NCBI GenBank assembly: GCA_031295385.1
Contig: JAUMOL010000007.1
Span: forward strand, 62,001-126,000
Reading direction: 5' to 3'
DNA: 64,000 nt
Source of the DNA: Collinsella sp.
GTDB lineage: Bacteria > Actinomycetota > Coriobacteriia > Coriobacteriales > Coriobacteriaceae
This document shows, in pieces, positions 17,237 through 32,269 of this stretch. The first letter of the stretch is position 1; every line of letters begins with the position of its first letter. A model generated the notes under the pieces. That model was not told where the DNA came from. It ran no database searches and saw only the letters and a list, made by a program, of their open reading frames with translations. Made by a program: the position numbers and the translations under genes.

Positions 17237-17800
17237 ATGACTGCGCCGGACGAGGGCTATCAGCATATTGAGCATGGGTTTGAGCCCGTGTTTGACGAGC
17301 GCTCGCGCGTTTTGGTGCTGGGGTCGTTTCCCTCGGTGCTCTCGCGTGCCAATGCCTTCTACTATGGCAATCCGCAGAACCGCTTTTGGCGCGTGATGGC
17401 CGCGTGCCTCGGTGTGCCCGTGCCGCCCAACGAGGGAGACTCTTTGGCGAGCGGCGAGCCCGCGACGCTTGATGCCTCGATTGCCGCCAAGCGGGCTATG
17501 CTGCTGAACGGCGGTGTGGCCCTGTGGGACGTGATCGAGAGCTGTGACATCAAGGGCTCGAGTGACGCGAGCATTCGCAACGTTGTGCCGGCACATATCG
17601 AGCGCATTGCGGGCAATGCGCCTATTGAGCAAGTGGTATGCAACGGAGGTACAGCTGGCCGGCTCTACAAGCGCTATCTACAAGAGCGCACCGGGCTGCC
17701 GGCCATCGTTCTGCCGTCGACAAGTCCCGCCAATGCGGCGTGGCGCCTGGAACGCCTTGTCGAGCGCTGGCGCGATGCCGTTGATTGGGGCGCTCTGTAA
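17237..17800 (+). CDS. DNA glycosylase of the uracil/hypoxanthine (Mug-like) family
   Basis: A 187-residue base-excision repair enzyme. The start HGFEPVFDERSRVLVLGSFPS and the motif FYYGNPQNRFWRVMAACLG match the deoxyinosine/G:T-U mismatch glycosylase group of the UDG superfamily, with the second motif LPSTSPANAAW near the C-terminus. It removes deaminated bases from DNA. It starts 3 bp after the GH13 stop and shares its transcript, without an evident functional link. Confidence 0.85.
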   Translation: MTAPDEGYQHIEHGFEPVFDERSRVLVLGSFPSVLSRANAFYYGNPQNRFWRVMAACLGVPVPPNEGDSLASGEPATLDASIAAKRAMLLNGGVALWDVIESCDIKGSSDASIRNVVPAHIERIAGNAPIEQVVCNGGTAGRLYKRYLQERTGLPAIVLPSTSPANAAWRLERLVERWRDAVDWGAL

Positions 17801-17801
17801 T

Positions 17802-18461
17802 TTAGATATCTGATTGGGCGCGGGTGCCGAGGTGTTTCATGATGGCATGCCAGATCGGTGCGGGCAGCGCGGGCTTGACGCGCACCATGCCGTCGGCATC
17901 GACGCTACCGGCATTGCCGCCGCCGAGTCGTTGTGCATGCTCAACCGAGCAACCCATGCGAATAGCACCCACCAGCTTGTCCATGGCTTCCGAAAACGGT
18001 CGACGTAAGAGGCCCATGCGCGGGGAGCGGCGAAGCGCCACTATGCCGCTGCCAGTGCAGACGATGACGCCTCCACACCACGACAGTCCTCGACGCTCGC
18101 ACGCTTCGTGCAGATGGCCAACGACCGTGTGCGCCTGCTCGGAACTCCCACAGTCGGCTTGAACAACCACATAGACGCGTGTTCCTGCGCCTTCAACACA
18201 ATCGAGCGCCCGTTCAACGACGGCCATCGCCTCGCCATCGAGCACGTCTTCAACAGCGAGCACCATGCCATCGACTGCACCGGCATTATCCGCCTCCAAA
18301 TCGATCGGGCGGGGGAACGCGGTGCCGGAAAGCTGAGCATAGGCGGCGATGGCATCCTGCAGGTCCCAAAGCAAAAACTCAAGATCGGCGCTATTGGGAA
18401 TGCTGATATACGCAATGGTTTGCAACGTTTTGGGCTTATCGCCGCGCGCGATCGTCTCCAT
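17802..18461 (-). CDS. Uncharacterised protein, weak flavodoxin/NADPH-FMN-reductase resemblance
   Basis: A 219-residue soluble protein that I do not recognise with certainty. The central VYVVVQADCGSSEQAHTVV and HEACERRGLSWCGGVIVCTG stretch recalls the second half of flavodoxin-like NAD(P)H:FMN reductases of anaerobes, with a following FSEAMDKLV helix. The N-terminal part lacks a clear phosphate-binding loop. ATG 18461 follows AAAGGAGG closely. It is convergent with the glycosylase and divergent from the aminotransferase. Function unknown. Confidence 0.55.
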   Translation of the reverse strand: METIARGDKPKTLQTIAYISIPNSADLEFLLWDLQDAIAAYAQLSGTAFPRPIDLEADNAGAVDGMVLAVEDVLDGEAMAVVERALDCVEGAGTRVYVVVQADCGSSEQAHTVVGHLHEACERRGLSWCGGVIVCTGSGIVALRRSPRMGLLRRPFSEAMDKLVGAIRMGCSVEHAQRLGGGNAGSVDADGMVRVKPALPAPIWHAIMKHLGTRAQSDI

Positions 18462-18554
18462 GCCGCCTCCTTTCCGGTTGGTTTCCGTTTAGGTTACACC
18501 GTCCGGCGGCGCCTCGCCGCGCTATCCTAGTGCAACCCTTACGAAAGGAACGCC

Positions 18555-19691
18555 ATGCGTCTGCCCATGAATACCTCGCTTGCCACGCTCAAGCCCTCCG
18601 GCATCCGTCGGATTAACGCGCTCGCTGCCCAGCACCCAGGGTGCATCGCGCTTGCGCTTGGCGAGCCCGATTTTCCCACGCCCGATGTGATTAGCGCCGA
18701 GGTGACCGCCGCGCTGGGCCGCGGCGACACGCACTATCCGCCCAACAACGGCCGTCCCGCCCTGCGTGAGGCGTTGTCTGCCTACATGGGGGACGCGGGC
18801 CTTACGTTTTCGGCCGACGAGGTCATCCTGACCGACGGCGCGACCGAGGCCCTGTCGGCAACATTCATGGCTACGCTCAACCCCGGCGACGAGGTCGTCA
18901 TCCCCACGCCGGCCTTTGGCCTGTACGAGAGCATCGTCGTGGCCAATCACGCCAAAGCGGTCTTTTTGGATACGGAGCCTGCGCAATTCCAGATTGACGA
19001 AAACGCACTTCGTGCTTGCGTGACACCGGCGACCAAGGCCATCGTCATCTGCTCGCCCAACAATCCTACGGGCTGCATTCTTAACGCGGCATCGCTCGAC
19101 GCCGTGGCGCGCGTAGCGGAGCAGGCGGGCATCTACGTGGTCTGCGACGACGTATACAACCGCCTAGTCTATGTGGATGGCTGCGAGCGCTTTGCCCAGC
19201 GTTACCCAGAGCTTCGCGATCAGACAGTAGTTATCGAGAGCTTCTCCAAACCCTGGGCCATGACCGGCTGGCGCTTGGGCTGGCTCGCAGCGGCGGCCCC
19301 CGTCATCGCCGAGATCGCAAAGGCCCACCAATACCTAGTATCGAGCGCCGTCTCCTTCGAGATGGACGCCGCAACGCGAGCCCTGACCGTCGACCCCACC
19401 CCCATGCTCGAAGTCTACCGAGCCCGCCGCGAACGCGTGCTCGCAGCCTTAGACGCCATGGGCCTCGACGTAGTTGAACCGGCGGGAGCCTTCTATACCT
19501 TCCCGAGCATCAAACAATTCGGCCTAACCAGCGAAGACTTCTGCATCAAAGCCATCAAAGAAGCAAACGTAGCCCTAGTCCCGGGCGACTGCTTCGGCAC
19601 CGAGGGCCACATCCGCCTCAGCTACTGCGTCTCCGACCAAGACCTAGACGAAGGCCTAAATCGCCTGTCCACCTTCATTTCAACCTTATAG
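18555..19691 (+). CDS. PLP-dependent class I/II aminotransferase
   Basis: A 378-residue fold-type I enzyme. The Schiff-base lysine is Lys232 in ESFSKPWAMTGWRLG; NNPTG (169-173), the Asp in VCDDVYNRL and the C-terminal Arg of GHIRLSY bind PLP and the substrate carboxylate. It belongs to the aspartate/aromatic aminotransferase branch; the amino donor is not resolved. ATG 18555 follows AAAGGA. Codon use changes inside the gene: the first ~250 codons favour G/C third bases, the last ~125 use many GAA, CAA, AAA, CTA and GTA, which suggests a mosaic gene. Confidence 0.9.
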   Translation: MRLPMNTSLATLKPSGIRRINALAAQHPGCIALALGEPDFPTPDVISAEVTAALGRGDTHYPPNNGRPALREALSAYMGDAGLTFSADEVILTDGATEALSATFMATLNPGDEVVIPTPAFGLYESIVVANHAKAVFLDTEPAQFQIDENALRACVTPATKAIVICSPNNPTGCILNAASLDAVARVAEQAGIYVVCDDVYNRLVYVDGCERFAQRYPELRDQTVVIESFSKPWAMTGWRLGWLAAAAPVIAEIAKAHQYLVSSAVSFEMDAATRALTVDPTPMLEVYRARRERVLAALDAMGLDVVEPAGAFYTFPSIKQFGLTSEDFCIKAIKEANVALVPGDCFGTEGHIRLSYCVSDQDLDEGLNRLSTFISTL

Positions 19692-19741
19692 TCCTCAGGG
19701 ACGCAACACATCAGCCCACCGACATAAGGATTATGCGTGGG

Positions 19742-19857
19742 GGCGTCGTTCAACGGAAAACCGGGCTGCCCCAAAGTCGCCGCAGGCCGCCCGGCCTTCG
19801 GCGGCGCGTGCCGGATGGTGGAATTGTGTACAGCCCGGTTTTCCGTTGACCGACGCC
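19742..19857. repeat. Long inverted repeat upstream of the rplJ promoter
   Basis: Arms 19742-19748 plus 19751-19768 pair with 19831-19848 plus 19851-19857 (25 pairs with a 2-base internal mismatch). The ~60-base middle contains a second GC-rich hairpin. The right arm overlaps the -35 of the rplJ promoter. It may terminate the aminotransferase transcript; it looks like another hairpin repeat. Confidence 0.7.
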
Positions 19858-19874
19858 GGGGTCCCCGCCATAAT
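19846..19874 (+). promoter_or_regulatory. Sigma-70-type promoter of rplJL
   Basis: TTGACC (19846-19851), a 17-base spacer and CATAAT (19869-19874). Both hexamers match consensus at 5 of 6 positions. Transcription would start about 25 bases before the L10 leader. Confidence 0.7.
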
Positions 19875-19904
19875 ATTTTCGGTTCACGCACGAATCCGCT
19901 GCCA

Positions 19905-20025
19905 GAGACAGCCGGTGCAAACGGGCATCGCCCGCGAGCTTAATGGGATATCCCGCCAGCCGAGGTGGTCGAGTAGATATGTCTTCTCGCCCCCGTCGCT
20001 CATGCAGCGCGGGGGCTTTCTTTTT
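19905..20025 (+). ncRNA. Ribosomal L10 leader with downstream terminator
   Basis: AGACAGCCGGTGC ... AGCTTAATGGG ... CAGCCGAGGT (19905-19966) matches the conserved skeleton of the L10 leader, the mRNA site bound by L10(L12)4 for autoregulation. A GC-rich hairpin (19989-19995 with 20010-20016) with TTTCTTTTT follows, so repression may work by premature termination before rplJ. Recognition is by motif; no covariance search was run. Confidence 0.8.
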
Positions 20026-20090
20026 GGACATGCCCCCGTCACGTCCTTGTGGCGGACCGTGCCCGGAAAGAATTCGAGGAGGTGTAATTC

Positions 20091-20612
20091 ATGCCCCAGC
20101 AGTACAAAATCGACAAGGTTGCAGAGATCGAGTCCCGTATCGCCGAGAACGCCGGTCTGTTCGTCGTCAACTACAACGGTCTGACGGTTAAGCAGGCTCA
20201 GGAGCTGCGTCATCAGCTTCGCGAGTGCGGCGCCGAGATGAAGGTCTACAAGAACAACCTGGTCAAGATCGCTCTCAAGAACCAGGAGCAGCCCGAGCTC
20301 GACGAGATCCTCGCCGGCCCCGTCGCTTATGTGTTCTACGAGTCCGAGCCGGTCGAGGCCGCTAAGGCCCTTAAGGACTTCTCCGCTCAGTCCAAGGGCG
20401 TCCTTGAGATCAAGGGCGGTATCTCCGACGGCAAGGCCGTTTCCGCTGATGATGTTAAGGCTATCGCCGAGCTGCCCACCAAGGATCAGCTTCTCGGCCA
20501 GATCGCCGGTCTCATCTCCGGTTTCGCTCGCGACATCGCTGTCTGCGTCAACGGCGTTTCCTCTGGTCTCGCTCGTTCGATCCAGCAGGTCTCCGAGCAG
20601 AAGGCAGCCTAG
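20091..20612 (+). CDS. rplJ: 50S ribosomal protein L10
   Basis: A 173-residue protein forming the base of the ribosomal stalk and holding L7/L12 dimers. Typical features are the N-terminal RNA-binding part (FVVNYNGLTVKQAQELRHQLRECGAEMKVYKNNL is a classic L10 stretch, residues 24-57) and a C-terminal helix for L12 binding (ASGLARSIQQV-like end). ATG 20091 follows GAGGAGG. First gene of the rplJ-rplL operon, under the L10 leader; its product is expected to bind that leader and limit its own synthesis. Confidence 0.97.
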   Translation: MPQQYKIDKVAEIESRIAENAGLFVVNYNGLTVKQAQELRHQLRECGAEMKVYKNNLVKIALKNQEQPELDEILAGPVAYVFYESEPVEAAKALKDFSAQSKGVLEIKGGISDGKAVSADDVKAIAELPTKDQLLGQIAGLISGFARDIAVCVNGVSSGLARSIQQVSEQKAA

Positions 20613-20714
20613 TCGCTGTTTTCACCCGCGGCGGCAACGCCGCACCCCTGGCGCATTCGCGCCGTGTTTTAACTGATCTCCGTGCATCCGCACGGAAACC
20701 GAAAGGACTTAGAA

Positions 20715-21092
20715 ATGGCTAAGCTTACCACCGATGAGATCATCGATGCTCTTAAGGAAATGACCCTTCTCGAGGCTTCCGAGCTCGTCAAGGCTATCGA
20801 GGACACCTTCGGCGTTTCCGCCGCTGCTCCTGCCGCTGTTGTCGCCGCTCCCGCTGCTGGCGCTGCTGAGGCCGAGGAGAAGACCGAGTTTGACGTCGTG
20901 CTCGAGGGCTTCGGCGACAACAAGATCCAGGTCATCAAGGCCGTCCGTGAGCTCACCAACCTTGGCCTGAAGGAGGCCAAGGAGGTCGTCGAGGGCGCTC
21001 CCAAGGCTGTTCTCGAGGGTGCCAAGAAGGAGGACGCCGAGGCTGCCAAGGAGAAGCTCGAGGCTGCTGGCGCTGCTGTCACCCTCAAGTAA
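20715..21092 (+). CDS. rplL: 50S ribosomal protein L7/L12
   Basis: A 125-residue stalk protein that recruits translation GTPases. It has the N-terminal dimerisation helix (MAKLTTDEIIDALKEMTLLE), an Ala-rich hinge (residues 36-53) and the globular C-terminal domain (FDVVLEGFGDNKIQVIKAVR, LGLKEAKEVVEGAP). ATG 20715 follows a GAAAGGA site. The gap to rplJ is 102 bp and no terminator is seen in it. Confidence 0.97.
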   Translation: MAKLTTDEIIDALKEMTLLEASELVKAIEDTFGVSAAAPAAVVAAPAAGAAEAEEKTEFDVVLEGFGDNKIQVIKAVRELTNLGLKEAKEVVEGAPKAVLEGAKKEDAEAAKEKLEAAGAAVTLK

Positions 21093-21120
21093 TCAGGCTT
21101 TCTCGCCAGATTTCTTTGCA

Positions 21121-21159
21121 GACGGGGTTCGCATTGCGAGCCCCGTCTTTTTTGTTTTT
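21121..21159 (+). terminator. Terminator of rplJL
   Basis: A 12-bp stem with one wobble (21121-21132, 21136-21147) followed by TTTTTTGTTTTT. It separates rplJL from galU. Confidence 0.9.
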
Positions 21160-21282
21160 CGGTCCCTCGACATCGGTAGCTCAAACTGCCATGTTCTGTG
21201 ATTTGCGTCGTATCGGGCACCCTGCCGTTGGGCAATAAAATTGCACCATTCGAGCAATAATTTGCGTTGACCTGCTGAAGAA

Positions 21283-21310
21283 TTGCCTCTGCCTTGTAGC
21301 GACATATAGT
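21283..21310 (+). promoter_or_regulatory. Candidate galU promoter
   Basis: TTGCCT, 16-base spacer, TATAGT, about 97 bp before the galU ATG. Confidence 0.5.
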
Positions 21311-21406
21311 TCCAGCGGTAAGATGCTTAGGTATCGCAATTTGGTCTGCGGCTGTGTGCCGCACGCATGGGGCGCTTTTGCGCCTGCGAAAGGATCTTTG
21401 AATAAC

Positions 21407-22315
21407 ATGAAGGCAATTATCCCCGCCGCCGGTCTTGGCACGCGTTTTCTGCCTGGCACCAAGTGCACGCCCAAAGAGATGCTGCCGGTGCTCGACAAGC
21501 CCGTCATTCAGTACGTCGTCGAGGAGGCGCTCGACCCCGAGGAAGTCGACGACGCCATCATCGTTACTTCTCCCGGTAAGCCCGAGCTACTGAACTACTT
21601 CCAGCCCGATCGCTCGCTCGAGAACCTGCTGCGCGAGCGCGGCAAGAATGCCTATGCCGATGCCGTCGCCCACGCTGGCGGTATGCCGGTCGACTTCCGT
21701 TATCAGTACGAGCCCAAGGGCCTCGGCCATGCTATCCGCTCTGCTGCCGACGCCGTGGCAGGGGAGAACTTCCTGGTTCTTCTGGGTGACTACGTTGTGC
21801 CTAATCGCGACATCTGCGACAAGATGCTCGCCGTTTCCAAGGAGCACGGTGGAGCTTCGGTTATCGCCGTCGCTGCTTGCTCGCCCGAGGAAGTCAGCCG
21901 CTACGGCGTTATCGCCGGCGAGCGCGTCGGTTCGCTCGAGGGCGCCGAGGACGTTGCCGATGCAGAGCCGGGCGCTGTCTGGCGTATCGGCGGTCTGGTC
22001 GAGAAGCCCGCTCCCGAGGCGGCTCCGTCCAACCTGTACATCGTCGGTCGCTACTTGCTGAGCCCGCTGGTCATGGACCTGCTGGCAGATCAGCAGGCCG
22101 GCAAGGGCGGCGAGATCCAGCTCACCGACGCAATGGCCCGTTCGCTCGACCGTGAGGCCATGTATGCCGTCGTCATCGACCCGCTGTCGGGCTACGACAC
22201 CGGCACTCCCTCTGGCTGGATGGCCACCAACGCCCTCATGGCTGCAAGCGATCCCCGCTTTGCCGATGCCTTCTGGGACGCCATCGACGAGCGCGGCGGA
22301 TTGATGCGCAAGTAA
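21407..22315 (+). CDS. galU: UTP-glucose-1-phosphate uridylyltransferase
   Basis: A 302-residue nucleotidyltransferase making UDP-glucose from UTP and glucose-1-phosphate for cell envelope sugars. The N-terminal nucleotide motif AIIPAAGLGTRFLPGTK is followed by the conserved PKEMLPVLDKPVIQYVVEEA, then YEPKGLGHAI and VLLGDYV. It matches the family length. ATG 21407 follows GAAAGGA; the frame is open upstream but that part is not GalU-like. It sits between rplJL and rpoBC, an unusual insertion in an otherwise conserved ribosomal/RNA polymerase cluster. Confidence 0.95.
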   Translation: MKAIIPAAGLGTRFLPGTKCTPKEMLPVLDKPVIQYVVEEALDPEEVDDAIIVTSPGKPELLNYFQPDRSLENLLRERGKNAYADAVAHAGGMPVDFRYQYEPKGLGHAIRSAADAVAGENFLVLLGDYVVPNRDICDKMLAVSKEHGGASVIAVAACSPEEVSRYGVIAGERVGSLEGAEDVADAEPGAVWRIGGLVEKPAPEAAPSNLYIVGRYLLSPLVMDLLADQQAGKGGEIQLTDAMARSLDREAMYAVVIDPLSGYDTGTPSGWMATNALMAASDPRFADAFWDAIDERGGLMRK

Positions 22316-22335
22316 GCCTTCGGACATCGACATTT

Positions 22336-22368
22336 ACGGGCGCGGACCTCGGTTCGCGCCCGTTTTTT
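22336..22368 (+). terminator. Terminator of galU
   Basis: A 9-bp perfect GC stem (22336-22344 with 22355-22363) followed by TTTTTTAT. Confidence 0.88.
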
Positions 22369-22501
22369 ATAAGAGCTGCGATTGCCGGCTCTCTGTTCAC
22401 AGAAAATATATGAACAGATGTTCGATACACACCCATCTACCTGCGTGTTTTCTGTCGAAAAACTTTGCTACTCCAAAAACTCAATCGCGTCAAGGCTTTT
22501 C

Positions 22502-22529
22502 TTGCCCAACGGTCGGTACCTGATAAACT
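22502..22529 (+). promoter_or_regulatory. Candidate rpoBC promoter
   Basis: TTGCCC, 16-base spacer, TAAACT with an upstream TG-A, 74 bp before the rpoB start. Moderate match. Confidence 0.4.
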
Positions 22530-22602
22530 ATTAGGTTGCGATAACTGGCGAAGCCATGCCTCGCCAACCCACCGAGCATTTCCGTGAAGGAGGAAAAACC
22601 TG

Positions 22603-26094
<3,492 letters not shown>

Positions 26095-26100
26095 TTGACT

Positions 26101-30579
<4,479 letters not shown>

Positions 30580-30628
30580 TTTCCTAGTACGTTAACCGTC
30601 CTTCCAAAGACCCGTTTCCCAATGAACT

Positions 30629-30669
30629 GCCTCCCATTTCTTGGACATGAGAAATGGGAGGCTTTCTTT
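30629..30669 (+). promoter_or_regulatory. Hairpin masking the ribosome site of the IS transposase
   Basis: A 13-bp perfect stem (30629-30641 with 30650-30662) lies at the left end of the IS. The orfA ribosome site GGGAGG (30656-30661) is in the 3' arm and the ATG is at 30670. A TTTCTTT run follows the stem. A transcript reading in from rpoC would fold this hairpin and so terminate or block translation. IS10 and IS50 are known to guard against read-through this way. Confidence 0.75.
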
Positions 30670-31161
30670 ATGCGCGTTGATTTGAGGGTGAAGCATGATG
30701 TCGAGGCCAGGAAGGCGGCCATAGGGCTCTTCGAGCTCGGGCACGGGTATAAATCTGCCGCGATTGCCCTTTCGCTTCCCGCGGAAGCCGTGAGAAGATG
30801 GCAGGAGATATACCGCGCGTTCGGGAGCGAGGTGCTGCTGCGCATGGACGGAAAGCAGGGCAGGTACACATACGAGCAGAAGGTCGCCGCCGCCTCCGCC
30901 GTCGTCGACGGCGGCATGACGAAGACCGAGGCGATGGCGGCGTTCGGCATAATGTCGATGTCGCCGCTCAAGAAGTGGTGCGCGCTATACCGCCGGGGCG
31001 GCGCGGAGGCCCTGCGCCCGAGGCCCAAGGGCCGGCCGAGCGGTTCCAGGGCGAGGCCGCGGACCCGCGAGGAGGAGCTCGAGGAGCGGTGCCGTAGGCT
31101 CGAGGCCGAGGTGGCCTACCTAAAAAAATTACGCGCCCTGGTCGAGAGGGACGGGCTCTGA
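30670..31161 (+). CDS. IS3-family OrfA (transposase DNA-binding subunit)
   Basis: A 163-residue protein with two helix-turn-helix units (EARKAAIGLFELGHGYKSAAIALSLP.. and the second near FGIMSMSPLKKW), as in IS150-type OrfA, and a basic RPRPKGRPSG stretch. The C-terminal REEELEERCRRLEAEVAYLKKL is a coiled-coil/leucine zipper used for multimerisation. Translated from ATG 30670 (ribosome site within the hairpin). The heptamer A AAA AAA at 31122-31128 lies just before its end and can shift ribosomes by -1 into orfB. Confidence 0.88.
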   Translation: MRVDLRVKHDVEARKAAIGLFELGHGYKSAAIALSLPAEAVRRWQEIYRAFGSEVLLRMDGKQGRYTYEQKVAAASAVVDGGMTKTEAMAAFGIMSMSPLKKWCALYRRGGAEALRPRPKGRPSGSRARPRTREEELEERCRRLEAEVAYLKKLRALVERDGL

Positions 31162-32033
31162 CCAGGGCGAAGGCCGAAGCGGTCGCGGCCCTGCGCGCCG
31201 AGGGGCACGCGCTCGGGCACCTGCTCGCATGCGCCGAGCTCAAGCGGTCGACCTACTACTACGCCCTCGCGCACCCGCCGAGGCCCACGCGCCCCGAGCT
31301 CCGGGAGGCGGCCGCCGAGATCTTCTCGCGCACCGCCAACGGCTGCGGGCACCGGCAGATAGCGATGTGCCTCAGGGCGGAAGAGGGGGCCGTGATAGCC
31401 GACAAGACCGTGCTCAAGATGATGCGCGAGATGGGGATTCGCTGCGGGATCAGACGCGAGACGGCCTACCACAGGTACAACTCGTACAAGGGCGTCGTCG
31501 GCAGGACGTTCGAGAACGTGATCGCGAGGGATTTCGACGCCGGGGCCCCGTGGCAGAAGCTGGGGACGGACGTCACCGAGTTCAAGGTGGCCGGCGGCAA
31601 GGCCTACTGGGCCCCGACGCTGGACTTCTGCACCAAGGAGATCGTGGCGAGCGACATATCGACCACGCCCGACATGTCCCAGCAGGTGAGGATGCTCGAC
31701 GAGCTGCTGTCCAAGATCCCCGAGGGCGCCGCCCCGACCATGCACTCGGACCGGGGCTGGCAGTACCAGCACGCCTCGTACACATCCAGGCTCGAGGCCG
31801 CCGGCATCGTCCAGAGCATGTCCAGGAAGGCGAACTGCATCGACAATGCCGCCACCGAGCAGCTCTTCGGCCACGTCAAGGACGAGTTCTACAGGGGCCG
31901 CGAGTGGAAGACGTTCGAGGATTTCAAACGCGACCTGGAGGAATACATAGTCCACTGGAACACGAGCCGGAGGCAGGTAAGATTGGAGGGCCTGACCCCG
32001 GAGGAGTTCCGGAATCAGGCCCTCGCGGCCTAG
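31125..32033 (+). CDS. IS3-family OrfB (DDE transposase), reached by -1 frameshift
   Basis: A 303-codon frame, -1 relative to orfA, which it enters at A7 (31122-31128). It begins with the HTH_21 region (LKRSTYYY, GCGHRQIAMCL) and has the rve catalytic core: Asp in LGTDVTEF, Asp in MHSDRGWQY and Glu in NAATEQLFG, followed by the K/R-x7 YIVHWNTSRRQ end. The fused OrfAB product is the active transposase in this family. An internal ATG at 31365 would give a shorter, inactive N-truncated protein. Intact; no broken codons seen. Confidence 0.87.
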   Translation, partial: KITRPGREGRALTRAKAEAVAALRAEGHALGHLLACAELKRSTYYYALAHPPRPTRPELREAAAEIFSRTANGCGHRQIAMCLRAEEGAVIADKTVLKMMREMGIRCGIRRETAYHRYNSYKGVVGRTFENVIARDFDAGAPWQKLGTDVTEFKVAGGKAYWAPTLDFCTKEIVASDISTTPDMSQQVRMLDELLSKIPEGAAPTMHSDRGWQYQHASYTSRLEAAGIVQSMSRKANCIDNAATEQLFGHVKDEFYRGREWKTFEDFKRDLEEYIVHWNTSRRQVRLEGLTPEEFRNQALAA

Positions 32034-32116
32034 TCGCTATTTAGGGCGTCCAAGATTTGGGACGCAGTTCATGTGCCGGGGAGGGCTTTGCGTGACTGCG
32101 GGGTAGCACCTCGGAC

Positions 32117-32157
32117 CTATTCCTCAAAACTGAAAATTTTTCGATTTTGAGGAATAG
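32117..32157. repeat. 41-bp hairpin repeat, family C copy 1
   Basis: CTATTCCTCAAAAC and its mirror GATTTTGAGGAATAG bracket an A/T-rich loop. Two further copies follow at 32203-32243 and 33475-33515. Confidence 0.8.
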
Positions 32158-32202
32158 AATTAAGCCAGCTCGGGCTTTTGCGAGGTATATTCGTTGCAGA
32201 GC

Positions 32203-32243
32203 CTATTCCTCGAAACTGAAAAATTTTCGTTTTTGAGGAATAG
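32203..32243. repeat. 41-bp hairpin repeat, family C copy 2
   Basis: Same length and ends as copy 1, with a few substitutions in the arms (CTCGAAAC / GTTTTTGAG). It lies 26 bp before the ATPase gene start. Compensating changes in arms suggest the fold is kept. Confidence 0.8.
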
Positions 32244-32269
32244 CGATAAAAGACCGCAGGGAGGCGCCA

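Larger units (their letters stand above)
30623..32071 (+). mobile_element. IS3-family (IS150-like) insertion sequence, complete
   Basis: A 1449-bp element bounded by 24-bp imperfect terminal inverted repeats (30623-30646 and 32048-32071; about 20 of 24 match) starting TGAACTG and ending CAGTTCA. It carries overlapping orfA and orfB. It lies 43 bp after rpoC and uses AGG/ATA codons unlike its neighbours. No clear target duplication is visible. Confidence 0.88.

Noticed and set aside
30580..30669. Target-site duplication of the IS
   Set aside because: The bases next to the inverted repeats (CCCAA and TGTGC) do not match.
31229..32044. 271-codon frame within the IS
   Set aside because: It lies in the third phase relative to orfA and orfB and lacks the DDE motifs.
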